Source: Pigoraptor vietnamica (taxonomy: Eukaryota > Opisthokonta > Filasterea). Taken from it: a DNA stretch of 35,684 nucleotides. The stretch lies in the NCBI GenBank assembly GCA_943704525.1, contig CALSCQ010002860.1, forward strand, positions 1 through 35,684, read 5' to 3'. A model generated the notes under the pieces. It searched no databases and was not told where the DNA came from. It saw only the letters and a list, made by a program, of their open reading frames with translations. Within the stretch, counting starts at the first letter, position 1. The number at the start of each line of letters is the position of its first letter. The translations under genes and the position numbers were made by a program. Positions 12,301 through 23,529 of this stretch are shown in pieces.

Positions 12301-15300
12301 TCCTATGTGTGGTCGATGGGCGCGAGCACGGACGAGGACGGCCGCCGCAAGTTTGACGAGCTTGCGCGGCAGCTCATCACGGGTATCGCTGCGTCGGACC
12401 TCGTGGCCAAGTACGGCGCGACGATGGAGGTGCCGAGCGGGATGGCCCCGCTGCGGATGGCGATGCCGCTGGACACGGGCAGCGTGTACGACTTTGTTTT
12501 CGTGAAGGAGCGCCCGCACGGCCGGTGGGTCAAGTGGATGGACCGCATCGACGATGCGCAGGCCATCCCCCCGGGCGCCTCGTTCAACACGATCATCGTG
12601 CCCACGATCGACACGGTGCGCTACGCATACCTCCTCGACGTGCTCATTACACGCCAGAAGCCGATTGCGGTGGTCGGGCCGACCGGCACGGGCAAGTCGG
12701 CGTACATCACGGACAAGCTGCTCAACGGCCTCGACCGCGCCGTGTACAGCCCGATCGTGATCAACTTCAGCGCGCAGACGAGCGCGAACCAGACGCAGGA
12801 CATCATCATGTCGAAGCTCGACAAGCGGCGCAAGGGCGTGTTCGGCCCGCCCCTCGGCCGCCGCACGATCATCTTTGTCGACGACGTCAACATGCCGGCG
12901 AAGGAGAAGTACGGCGCACAGCCGCCCGTCGAGCTGCTGCGCCAGTGGCTGGACCACCGCAACTGGTACGACCGCAAGGACACGAGCAAGCAGCGCCTCG
13001 AGGACGTCCAGATTGTGTGCGCGATGGGCCCGCCCGGCGGCGGCCGCAACCCGCTCACGCCGCGCTTCCTGCGCCACTTCAACCTGCTCGCGATCAACGC
13101 GTTTGACGACGCGACGATGACGCGCATCTTCAGCAAGATCATGAACTGGCACGTGTCGACGAACGAGTTTGCGCCGGGCTTTGCGGAGGTCGGGCGCCAG
13201 CTCGTCTCTGCGACGATCGAGGTGTACAAGGCGGCGATGGAGAACCTCCTCCCGACGCCCGCCAAGTCGCACTACACGTTCAACCTCCGCGACTTTTCGC
13301 GCGTGGTGCAGGGCGTGCTGCTGTGCAAGCCCGCGTCGCTCGCCACCCCCGAGGCCATGGTCCGGCTGTGGACGCACGAGATTATGCGCGTGTTCTACGA
13401 CCGCCTCGTGGACGACTCTGACCGCGCGTGGCTGTACAACTACGTCATTGCCGTGACGAAGGCCAAGTTCTCGCTCGACTTTCACCAGCTCTTTGCTCAC
13501 CTCGACGTCAACGGCGACGGCGTCGTCGACGAGAACGAGCTGCACAGCCTGCTCTTCTGCGACTTCCTCGTGCCCGGCGCGACGCCCCGGATGTACGAGG
13601 AGGTGCGGGACATGGACAAGCTCAACGCGGTCGTCGAGGGGTACCTCGAGGAGTACAACAACCTCAGCAAGAAGGCGATGAGCCTCGTGCTCTTCCGCTT
13701 TGCCATCGAGCACGTGAGCCGCGTCAGCCGCGTCCTCCAGCAGCCGCGCGGCCACGCCCTCCTCGTCGGCGTCGGCGGCAGCGGTCGCCAGAGCCTCACG
13801 CGCCTCGCGACGTACATGGCGGGCTTTGAGCTGCTGCAGGTCGAGATTTCGAAGAGCTACACGGCGACGGAGTGGCGCGAGGACCTGAAGGGGATGCTGC
13901 GCAAGGCGGGCGAGAAGGGCCTCCCGTGCGTGTTCCTCTTCAGCGACACGCAGAGCAAGGACGAGTCGTTCTTTGAGGACATCAACAACATCCTCAACAG
14001 CGGCGAGGTGCCCAACCTCTTCCCCGCGGACGAGAAGCAGGAGATCATCGAGAAGATGCGCCCGCTCGCGCGCCACCTGCCCGACGCGAGCCCGCTCGCC
14101 CTCTACAACGTGTTTATCGGCCGCGTGCGCGACAACCTCCACATTGTGCTGGCGATGAGCCCCATTGGCAACGCCTTCCGCGAGCGCCTGCGCAAGTTCC
14201 CCTCGCTCGTCAACGGGTGCACGATCGATTGGTTCACGTCGTGGCCGGACGATGCCCTCGAGGTCGTCGCCGAGCGCTTCCTGGAGGACGTTGAGCTCGA
14301 GAACGACGTGCGCCGCGCGTGCGTCGTCATGTGCAAGAACTTTCACCAGGGCACGCGCAAGCTCAGCGAGAAGTACCGGCAGCTGCTCGGCCGTTTCAAC
14401 TATGTGACGCCGACGTCGTACCTCGAGCTCATCTCGACGTTCAAGCAGCTGCTCTCGAAGAAGCGCGAGATTATCGTGCGCAACAAGCGGCGCTACGAGG
14501 TCGGCCTCGAGAAGCTCGATTTTGCCGCGTCGCAGGTCGCGTCGATGCAGCGCGAGCTGGAGGAGCTCCGCCCGCAGCTGATCAAGACGTCGGAGGACAC
14601 GGACGCGATTATGAAGGTGATTGAGCGCGAGTCGGTGGAGGTCGAGGTGACGGAGAAGGTCGTGCGCGCGGACGAGGCCGTGGCGAACGAGAAGGCACAG
14701 CAGGCGCAGAGCATCAAGAGCGAGTGCGAGGCGGACCTTGCCGAGGCGATCCCGATCCTCGAGGACGCGTTGTCTGCGCTGGACACGCTGACACCGTCTG
14801 ACATCAACACGGTCAAGTCGTACAAGAGCCCGCCCTCCGGCGTGAAGCTCGTGATGGAGGCCGTGTGCGTCCTCAAGGACATCAAGCCCGACCGCATCCC
14901 CGACCCGAGCGGCTCTGGCAAGAAGATCGAGGACTTCTGGGGACCCTCGAAGCGCCTGCTCGGCGACATCAACTTTCTCAAGTCGATCAAGTCGTTCGAC
15001 AAGGACAACATCCCCGTCAAGACGATGAAGATCATCCGCGACAAGTACATCCCCAACCCAGAGTTTGACCCCTCGAAGATCTCGAACGCGTCGAAGGCCG
15101 CCGAGGGTCTCTGCAAGTGGTGCCGCGCGATGGAGGGCTACGACCGCGTCGCCAAGGTCGTCGCGCCGAAGAAGGAGGCGCTGAAGCAGGCCGAGAGCGA
15201 CTACGCCGAGTGCATGACGGCGCTCGAGGAGAAGCGCCGCAAGCTGAAGGAGGTCCAGGACAAGCTCGCCCGCCTGCGCCGCGAGTTCCAGGAGATGACG

Positions 15301-18300
15301 GCGAAGAAGGAGGACCTCGAGCGCCAGGTCGACCTCTGCACGAAGAAGCTCGACCGCGCCGAGAAGCTCATTGGCGGCCTCGGCGGCGAGCGCGACCGCT
15401 GGGCTGCGTCGGCCGAGGACCTCGGGAACACGTACACGAACCTCACGGGCGACGTGCTGATCGCGTCTGGCGTGGTGGCGTACCTGGGCGCGTTCACGAC
15501 GACGTTCCGGCAGGAGCAGACGGAGGAGTGGAGCCGGCTGAGCCGCTCGCTGGGCATTCCGTGCTCGGAGACGTTCATGATGGGCAAGACGCTCGGCGAC
15601 CCCGTGAGCATCCGCGCGTGGAACATTTCGGGCCTGCCGACGGACGCGTTCTCGGTGGACAACGGCATCATCGTGTCGAACGCGCGCCGTTGGCCGCTGA
15701 TGATCGACCCGCAGGGGCAGGCGAACAAGTGGATCAAGAACCTCGAGCGCGCCAACAACCTGCACGTGATCAAGCTCACGGACTCGGACTACGTGCGCAC
15801 GCTCGAGAACTGCATCCAGTTCGGCAACCCGGTGCTCCTCGAGAACATCAACGAGGAGCTCGACCCGCTGCTCGAGCCGCTGCTCCTCAAGCAGACGTTC
15901 AAGCAGGGCGGCGCGCTGTGCATCCGCCTCGGCGACTCGACGATCGAGTACTCGAAGGACTTCCGCTTCTACATTACGACGAAGCTGCGCAACCCGCACT
16001 ACATGCCCGAGCTCGCCGTGAAGGTGACGCTGCTGAACTTCATGATCACGCCGGAGGGCCTCGAGGACCAGCTGCTCGGCATTGTCGTCGCGAAGGAGCG
16101 CCCCGAGCTCGAGGAGGAGAAGAACGCGCTGATCATCCAGTCTGCGGAGAACAAGAAGCAGCTCAAGGAGATCGAGGACAAGATTCTCGAGGTGCTGTCC
16201 GCGTCGCAGGGCAATATTCTCGAGGACGAGACGGCGATCCAGGTGCTCTCGTCGTCCAAGGTGCTCGCGAACGAGATCAACTCGAAGCAGGCAATCGCCG
16301 AGGAGACGGAGCGCAAGATTGACGAGACGCGCAACGGGTACAAGCCGATCGCGTTCCACTCGTCGGTCCTCTTCTTCACAATTGCGGACCTCGCGAACAT
16401 CGAGCCCATGTACCAGTACTCGCTCTCGTGGTTCATCAACCTCTTCGTCAACTCCATCGAGGCGTCGGAGAAGAGCGATGTCGTGGAGGAGCGCCTCAAG
16501 CACCTGCGCGGGCACTTCACGTACTCGCTCTACTGCAACGTCTGCCGGTCGCTGTTCGAGAAGGACAAGCTGCTCTTCTCGTTCCTGCTCTGCGCCAACC
16601 TGCTGCGCGCGGCGGGCGAGCTCGACGCCGTGGAGTTCCGCTTCTTCCTCACCGGCGGCATTGCGCTCGACAACCCCCACCGCAATCCCACGGACTGGAT
16701 GCCCGAGAAGGCGTGGAACGAGTTCTGCCGCCTCAGCGAGCTGCCCGCGTTCCGCGGACTCCGCGAGGCGTTCCAGATCGACCCCGACCTGTGGAAGGAG
16801 ATCTACGACAGCCCCGCGCCGCAGAGCCAGGCGCTTCCGGCGCCGTGGGAGGACAACCTCGCCGACTTCCAGCGGATGCTCGTCGTGCGCTGCATGCGCC
16901 CGGACAAGGTCGTCCCGGCCGTCCAGGACTTTGTCTCGGCGAACCTCGGGCCGCAGTACATTGAGCCGCCGCCGTTTGACCTCGCCGGCAGCTACGCCGA
17001 CTCACACGCGTGCGCGCCGCTCATCTTTGTGCTCTCGCCCGGCGCGGACCCGATGAACGCGCTGCTCAAGTTTGCGGACGACCGCGGCTTCAGCGGGCCG
17101 CGGTGCCAGTCGCTGTCGCTGGGGCAGGGACAGGGCCCCATTGCGCGCGACATGATTGACCGCGCCGTGAAGGAGGGCACGTGGGTGGTGCTGCAGAACT
17201 GCCACCTCGCCGTGTCGTGGATGGCGACGCTCGAGAAGATATGCGAGGACCTCGTCCCGGACAAGGTGCACCCCGAGTTCCGTCTGTGGCTGACGAGCTA
17301 CCCGTCGCCGCACTTCCCCGTGTCGGTGCTGCAGAACGGAGTCAAGATGACGAACGAGCCGCCGAAGGGCCTCAAGGCGAACCTCCTCCGCTCGTACCTC
17401 AACGACCCGATCTCGGACCCGACGTTCTTCTCCGGCTGCAAGAACGAGGTCGCTTGGGAGAAGCTGCTCTTCTCGCTGTGCTTCTTCCACGCGATCGTGC
17501 AGGAGCGGCGCAAGTTCGGCCCGCTCGGCTGGAACATTCCGTACGAGTTCAATGAGTCGGACCTTCGCATCTCGGTGCGGCAGCTGCAAATGTTCCTCAA
17601 CGAGTACGCCGAGGTGCCGTACACGGCGCTCGCGTACCTCACCGGCGAGTGCAACTACGGCGGCCGCGTGACGGACGACTGGGACCGGCGCACGCTGCGC
17701 ACGATCCTCGCCAAGTTCTACCGCGCGGACGTGCTGTCGGAGGAGCCATACAAGTACAGCGCGAGCGGGACGTACTATGCGCCGCCGAAGGGCAGCTACG
17801 ACAAGTACATCGAGTACATCAAGTCGCTGCCGATCAACCAGCTTCCCGAGGTGTTTGGGATGCACGTCAACGCGGACATCACGAAGGACCAGCAGGACAC
17901 GCAGCGCCTGTTTGACTGCATCATGCTGACGCAGGCGCGCTCGGCGTCGTCCGGCGGCCGCTCGAACGACGAGACGATCGAGGAGGTCGCCGGGGACATC
18001 CTGGGCCGCCTCCCGGCCAACTTTGACATTGAGGCCGCGCTGGAGCGCTACCCGACGTCGTACAAGGAGAGCATGAACACGGTGCTCGTGCAGGAGATGG
18101 TGCGCTTCAACCGGCTGCTCGTGACGGTCCGCTCGTCGCTGATCAACATCCAGAAGGCCATCCGCGGCCTCGTCGTCATGTCGTCGGACCTCGAGGAGGT
18201 CAGCTCGTCGATTCTGCGCGGGCGCATCCCGCAGATGTGGATGGGCAAGTCGTATCCGTCGCTCAAGCCGCTCGGCAGCTACGTCAACGACTTCCTCGAC

Positions 18301-18807
18301 CGCCTGCGCTTCCTGCAGGAGTGGTACATGAGCGGACCGCCCTCGGTCTTCTGGATCTCGGGCTTCTTCTTCACGCAGTCGTTCCTCACGGGCGCGCTGC
18401 AGAACTTTGCCCGCAAGCACACGATCCCGATCGACGAGCTCGGCTTTGAGTTTGAGGTCATGACGGACGCGTACCCGGACGACCCGCCCAAGGACGGCGT
18501 GTACATCCGGGGCCTCTTCCTCGAGGGCGCCCGTTGGGACCGCGACACGCGCTGCCTCGGGGAGAGCGTCGCCAAGGTTCTCTACGATACGATGCCGGTC
18601 ATCTGGCTGCGGCCCGGAAGCAAGGACAAGTTTGCGGCGGGCGCGAGCTACGAGTGCCCCGTGTACAAGACGAGCGAGCGCCGCGGCACGCTCTCGACGA
18701 CGGGCCACTCGACCAACTATGTGATTGCCATGCGCCTCCCGTCGGACCAGCCAGAGTCGCACTGGATCGAGCGCGGCGTCGCTCTCCTCTGCCAGCTGGA
18801 CGACTGA
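6337..18807 (+). CDS. Axonemal inner-arm dynein heavy chain, DNAH3/DNAH7/DNAH12 group, 4 exons, about 4070 aa
   Basis: This is the motor subunit of a single-headed inner dynein arm, which hydrolyses ATP to slide doublet microtubules. Exons are 6337-6884, 6984-7098, 7167-8228 and 8320-18807; introns are 99, 68 and 91 nt, all GT-AG and phase-consistent. Residues 1 to about 200 are low-complexity Ala/Gly/Ser. The tail then gives [20 protein letters not shown], typical of this subgroup. The linker begins near residue 745. P-loops follow at AAA1 (GPAGTGKT, about 1379, with CFDEFNRID near 1430), AAA2 (GEPFGGKT, 1660), AAA3 (GPTGTGKS, 2028) and AAA4 (GVGGSGRQ, 2392). A canonical EF-hand loop ([12 protein letters not shown], about 2304-2315) sits between AAA3 and AAA4. 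Stalk coiled coil and microtubule-binding domain occupy roughly 2620-2940, then AAA5-6 and the C-terminal domain to stop 18805. Length fits the family. Closest to DNAH7 by my reading, but the paralogue is not settled. Confidence 0.93.
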
Positions 18808-19078
18808 GCGCTCCTCTGCGCCCCGCGTGCGCGTTTGGTGTGTTTGTGTTTGTGTGAGTGTGTGTTGTGTTGTGCGTGTTCTTCCCTTTCCTTGTCTGCT
18901 GCGTGCCGCGTCAGTGTACACTATGTGCAAAAATGCAACCGCGTGCGTGCAGCGTCGCAAGCCGTCAAAAAAAAAACAACAGGCGCGTGATACCAATGAA
19001 GACTGAACAAGCAGCCACGACCCACACGTGTCTTATCCCTTTGCACGGCAGCCTTTCGCAACGACAGCTATATTACAC
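18808..19078. other. Convergent spacer between the dynein and prohibitin genes
   Basis: These 271 bp between two stop codons hold the 3' untranslated regions of both genes. A GT-rich tract (about 18837-18880) follows the dynein stop and a run of ten A residues lies near 18967. I see no AATAAA signal on either strand. Confidence 0.6.
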
Positions 19079-20567
19079 CTATGCGGCCTGGTTCTGTCCC
19101 TGGCCACCGACGTTGAGGAGAATGTTGCCGTTCGAGTTGGGCAGATACACAACATTACGCGACCGCGAGAGCGTGCCTGCAATTTCCTTGGCAGCTTCAA
19201 TCTGCGAGGAAGCTCACGTCAGTAGCAAGCACACACACACACACACACATGCAAATACGCACGCTTGCATACGTGTCGCAGCAAAACATCGCAGCGACAC
19301 CAGCCCAGACCACGCACCTTCCGGAGCTCAACAAGGCCCGTGCCACTCGACTGGAGCGACGCCGAGATGAGCTGGGCGGCCTTCGAGTCACCCTCCGCGC
19401 GGATGATGGCAGCGAGCTTCTCTTGCTCCGCCTGCGCCACGCACGCGCGTCAGTCACCGCCGTTACAGAAAGCCCCAGCAACAGAATCCACGCCGCACGG
19501 GTCCAATGGCAGGGGCGCAGTACACCGTAGAACAGGGACAACGGCAGGGGCGCAGTACAGCGTAGAACAGGGACAACGGCAGGGGCGCAGTACAGCGTAG
19601 AACAGGGACAATGGCGGACAATTATACACCACAAAACAGGGGGGAGAGGCAGCAACAGAGAAGCGGGAGGGTCGTGGCCGTGCGGGTGCCGATGGGACAG
19701 CCCACCTTCTCGACGACGAAACGGGCGCGCTCGGCGTCCTGCTGTGCGACCTGCTTCATCTCGACGGCCTGCGTAAACTCGCGGCCGAACGCAAGGTGCG
19801 TGATCGAAATGTCGTCGAGGAGAATGTTGAACTCGTCCGCGCGCTTCAGCAGCGCGTCGCGGATGCGCTGCGACACGAGGTCGCGCTGTGTAATAAGCTC
19901 GCCGGCATCAAACTGCGCAACGACGGCCTTGAGCACTTCGTTACCTGGAGAAGCGGCAGCAACGAATGGGTCGGACGCCGTGAGCATACAGTGCACAGGA
20001 GCATTCACTCTCACACGCGTGCTCCAATTGCATGCTCCGGAAGGCCAAGAAAACAGAGACACACATACGTACCGATGGAAGGGAGAACCCTTTCGTCGTA
20101 ATCGCTGCCGAGGCGCTTGAAGATGGTGGGAAGCGCGTTGACGCGTGGCCTGTAGAGGATGCGGAGCGTGATGTTGACGTTCTGGAGGTCCTTGCTGCCG
20201 GTGACCGTGTTGATGTTACGCGGCTGCGTGCGAACGTCAAACACGTGCGGCTTATGCAGCCACGGGATCATAAAGTGCGTGCCCTCGGGGACAACGTGCT
20301 CCTGGACACCGCTAAACCGGTGGAAGATGACCGCACGGTGGCCGCCGTCCACTGCGGTTGAGGGGCAGCGGTCAGACAATTGGCTTATGAAACATAGGGG
20401 CCTTGGCAACCGACACACGAGTTGCGCGCGCGCACGCACACAATGCGTCGGCAGCGCGACACACGCGGAGCACACGCACCGTTGTAGATGGCGCTCTGTC
20501 CCACGCCGCCGAGGATGGCAAGGCCGAGGCCCAGCTTCCCGAGACGCTCCAGCAACTGCGCGGCCAT
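19079..20567 (-). CDS. PHB1: Prohibitin 1, 5 exons, 280 aa
   Basis: Prohibitin 1 forms ring complexes with prohibitin 2 in the mitochondrial inner membrane and acts as a scaffold for membrane proteins and cristae. Exons in coding order are 20567-20480, 20351-20073, 19944-19706, 19431-19318 and 19201-19079; introns are 128, 128, 274 and 116 nt, GT-AG, in phase. An N-terminal hydrophobic anchor ([16 protein letters not shown], about residues 9-24) precedes the SPFH/Band-7 domain with [16 protein letters not shown] and [11 protein letters not shown]. The coiled coil carries [15 protein letters not shown] and [10 protein letters not shown]. The C-terminal [20 protein letters not shown] is typical. 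Length is close to the usual 272 aa. The start is the only ATG before the anchor. Intron 3 carries a 35-bp minisatellite and intron 4 a CA/GT microsatellite. Nothing is missing from the domain. Confidence 0.95.
19230..19249. repeat. (CA)10 microsatellite in prohibitin intron 4
   Basis: An uninterrupted run of about ten CA units lies in the intron between the last two exons. Read on the gene's strand it is a GT tract. Confidence 0.9.
19510..19614. repeat. 35-bp minisatellite, 3 copies, in prohibitin intron 3
   Basis: Three head-to-tail copies start at 19510, 19545 and 19580 and differ by one or two bases (for example ACCG versus AGCG). Each begins CAGGGGCGCAGTACA. A decayed partial copy may continue to about 19645. 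The array makes this the longest intron of the gene (274 nt against 116-128). Confidence 0.92.
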
Positions 20568-20829
20568 TGTTTCGTCTCTTCTGTCTGTGTGGCTCACACT
20601 GCCTTCCTTTGTGTCTTCTCGCTCTGCGCTTCTCGCACAAAATGTGTGTGAATTTGGCGAATCGGAACGCTCCAAATTGCGTGTGTGTCTATTGCCACGC
20701 GGCCTGACGACACGCCATGTGCTGATGACCTCACGTTCCGATCCGAAATAAATTACGTTACGACGGAGCGTAATAATTAACCCCTGTCGGAAGGCGGAGG
20801 CGGAGGCTTTTCCCAACCAATTAGCGCCA

Positions 20830-20837
20830 CCAATCAG
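20830..20837 (+). promoter_or_regulatory. CCAAT box (NF-Y-like)
   Basis: CCAATCAG is the classical NF-Y core. It lies about 265 bp upstream of the prohibitin start. The same octamer on the other strand occurs at 28080-28087 in another divergent promoter of this window. Confidence 0.5.
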
Positions 20838-20895
20838 CGCGCGCCGTTGGTCCAAATCACGTGCGGACTCGGCTGCCAGTTCCCCCAATCCAAGG

Positions 20896-20937
20896 CACAC
20901 TCACACGCACACGCACACACGCACACACGCACACACT
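20896..20937. repeat. CA-rich microsatellite in promoter
   Basis: Imperfect (CA)n with periodic CG interruptions (CACACG units), midway between the prohibitin and GNAT-fusion starts. Confidence 0.85.
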
Positions 20938-21161
20938 GTTTACTCACTCTGTCCGCCGCGTGTGCGCAGGCTGCGCACTGTTCCGCATCGCTGCGCACTG
21001 TTGCGCACAAGTCAGAGTGTGGTGGACTGTGCATCGACTGCAAAAGATAGCGCACGCACTTTGCGCTGCATTGCCAGCGCACGCACACGTGCTCTGACCA
21101 CACACGATTTCAGCCACTGCTGCTCGAGCTGCGCCGCACGTAGGAGTTGCGCCCTGTCTCC

Positions 21162-23363
21162 ATGGCGTCGCCTGGGAACCTTGCCTTCGAGGTCCAGCGC
21201 AACAAGAGTGCGTACGACCCAGTTCGTGCATGCAGTGTGTCACCACATTGAATTGGTAATGACTCCAGTGGCTTTTTCATGCAGATGTCGTGCTTACGCG
21301 ACGGACCATCCTGCGGCCGGTGCTCTGTAAGGAGACCAATCTGAACCGTCTCCACGCGCTGTTCGGCGACAAGTTTACCATGCGCTGGTTTGAGAACGGC
21401 ATCGCGGAGGACACGTCGCGCACGGTGCTGCGCATGCGCGAGTACGCCCACCGGTGGGATCAGGGAGAGCCCAGTTGGTGGATAGTCCTCTCCCGCGCAA
21501 ACAAGTCGACCGTGGGCGCCGTGGGCATCAAGCGGGTTGCGCGGGGCAAGACGGAGCACATTGAGGTCGCGTACCTGTCGCGCCCGGCCATGCACGGGCA
21601 GATGTTCGCGTTTGAGGCGGCACTCGCGGCGCACGAGTGGTACCGCCGGTGTGCCAGGTCGCCGGATGCGACGCACGTGCGTGTGATGGCGACGATTCAC
21701 CCGGACAATGGGCCGTCGCAGCAGCTGGCGCTGTCGATTGGGCTGACGCGGCAGCCGGGACTGTTGGAGGGCCTGTTTCGCCACCCGCGCTACGTGTTCA
21801 CGCTCGAGGGTCCCGTCGACGTGCTTGACCAGAGTGAGTGACCAATTCCTTCGCAAATCGCACGCTGCGCCGAAATGTCTATTTTGTCTGTTACATCCCT
21901 AACGCCGTCTGTGTTGGTCCACCCTCGCAGCCGCGGACAACTACATCATGCAGGGCTTCCGTCGCATTGACGACAAGCTCGCACTCAGCCTCGTCTGCCT
22001 CTCTGTGTCGGATGCACCCACGGACCAGTGTGCGGTCCACCGGTGCCCCGAGGCTGCCGAGTGCGTTGTTTGCTCACCGGAATCCGCGGCAGGGGCTGTA
22101 CTTGGCGTGAGCGAGCGGCGACGGTCTGCTCCAGCAATCCTCGACGGGCGCGCGTCGGTCCCCGCGGCCACGCAGGGCGGCCTCTCCAAGATGGCGGCAA
22201 ACGCGCACGCGGCGCTGGACTGGAGGCCGCGGCACTCGCCAACGATTCCAGAGATGAACATCGAGTATCCCTCGGAGGGGTGGTGCGTGTCGGCCGAGTG
22301 TGCGACGCGCATCTCGATACGCCGCGAGCAGCCGTTCGCGATGACCGGCAAGGACCTCATCGTCACGCGCATCTTTGGGCCGGACCCCGCCGACGCCGCG
22401 CGCGAGTGCGTGCTGAAGCAGAAGTGGCGCGACCGCATCTGGCAGCACACGGACGCGCGCTCCCACATTGTCGGCACGGACCGGCGGGACATCAGCGTGC
22501 AGTTGGCCTCCACGCTCGCCGCCAAGGCATTTCCCGCCCGTTACGTGTGCGTTGAACTGCACCTGTGGGACGACGGCGCGGGGGACACGAGGTGCGTGGG
22601 GTGCTATCACACGCCGCCCTTCGAGCTCGGCATCAACGTGCGGCGCCGGCAGCAGCAGCAGCAGACGCGCCGCACCTCTGCGTGCGCTGGGTCAAGCTTG
22701 GGCTCGTGCGACGTGCCCATTGTGCCCCCGCGCGAGCGGCGCACAAGTAGGCGAAAGTCTTCGGACGTGAACGACGACGATGCGGCGTGCCTGGCTGGTG
22801 ACGGAGACCGTCCTGTCGCCAAGCGCGCTCGCACGGTCAGCGAGCCGCGCCTCACTCCGCACGAGCGCGCAATCAAGAAGGAGGAGCTGGTGGACAGTGC
22901 GCCGCTGGTGGGCGCCGGCATGGATGCGTTCATGCCCGCACACTTTCCGCCGCTGTTTGCGCATCCCGTGGGCGTGCCCGGTGTGCCCGCCCTCGGGGGA
23001 CTCGCAATGCCGTCGCTCGGCGGCGTCTCGCTTGCCGATCTCCTCCACGCCCACCGCCTGGCCGCGCTGCCGCTCTCCGGTGGCGTCGCTGCACAGCTGC
23101 CCCTCGACGTGTTTGCACTGCTCGCAAACAGGAAGGCGCTGGACGCGGCGATGGTCCCGCCCTTCTGGTGCCCCGACATGAACAGCGCCCTGACGTCCGC
23201 GTGCGAGTCGCCGTCGCCCGTGGTGGTGGACCTGACGGGGGCGTCGTCGGGAACAGAGTCGCCGTGTGACCACTCCGAGACGGACACTGGCTCCGAGGTG
23301 CTGCTGCCCGAGGCCGACAGCGACGCCTTGCTCGCATGCCTCGACTGGCGGGAGCTGTTGTAG
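21162..23363 (+). CDS. GNAT-like acetyltransferase domain fused to an unrecognised region with an acidic tail, 3 exons, about 675 aa
   Basis: Exons are 21162-21207, 21285-21833 and 21931-23363; introns are 77 and 97 nt and the frame closes exactly. Residues about 20-190 resemble a RimJ/RimL-type N-acetyltransferase: RTILRP, then TMRWFENGIAEDTSR, PSWWIVLSR, TEHIEVAYLSRP and HPDNGPSQQLALSIGL. The acetyl-CoA loop reads HGQMFAFEAA rather than the usual GxGxA, so catalysis is uncertain. Residues about 290-430 form a beta-rich region I do not recognise (EGWCVSAECATRIS, RYVCVELHLWDDG). Next come RRRQQQQQTRR, basic RRTSRRKSS and AKRARTV (possible nuclear signals), LADLLHAHRL, and an acidic tail ending DSDALLACLDWRELL that looks like an activation domain. 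If intron 2 is not removed, translation stops two codons past the donor (TGA 21839), giving a GNAT-only protein of about 200 aa. The fusion rests on a strong donor (GTGAGT), a CTAAC branch-like site near 21899 and phase. A nuclear regulator is a guess. Confidence 0.65.
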
Positions 23364-23529
23364 TGCGTCGCGCAGGCCTTATTTGGTTATGGTTCTCTTC
23401 TTCGCGTGTAAAAATAGTGCGTTGTCCTTCGATTGCGTTCGCAAACCCGCGTTGGCGCATTATAAACTCCATTTGCCATGTTACAGAATGTTACAGAATG
23501 TTACAAATTGGGGGCTAATATTATGGGGA
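23364..23529. other. Convergent spacer with a short tandem repeat
   Basis: The 166 bp between two stop codons are AT-rich. The phrase ATGTTACAGA repeats about three times at 23479-23510. I see no AATAAA on either strand. Confidence 0.55.

Larger units (their letters stand above)
20568..21161. promoter_or_regulatory. Divergent promoter between prohibitin and the GNAT-fusion gene
   Basis: These 594 bp hold no exon that I can support. CCAAT boxes lie at 20817-20821, 20830-20834 (in the NF-Y-type context CCAATCAG) and 20885-20889. A CACGTG E-box lies at about 20858-20863. An inverted pair ATTACG/CGTAAT surrounds position 20760. A CA-rich tract runs 20896-20937. Near 20979-21010 the phrase GCTGCGCACTGTT occurs twice in tandem. 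Promoter role is inferred from position and motifs. Confidence 0.6.

Noticed and set aside
12205-16680. 1491-codon open frame antisense to dynein (others at 6903-8342, 8308-9531, 9970-11739, 17002-18996)
   Set aside because: The sense strand encodes an unmistakable dynein. Strong GC at third positions removes stops from the complementary frame. The antisense products are Arg/Val/Leu/His-rich without domains.
21839-21841. TGA as the only end of the GNAT gene, with a separate gene from 21948
   Set aside because: The donor, branch-like site, acceptor and phase all support splicing, and only about 105 bp would remain as promoter for a second gene. Kept as an isoform possibility.
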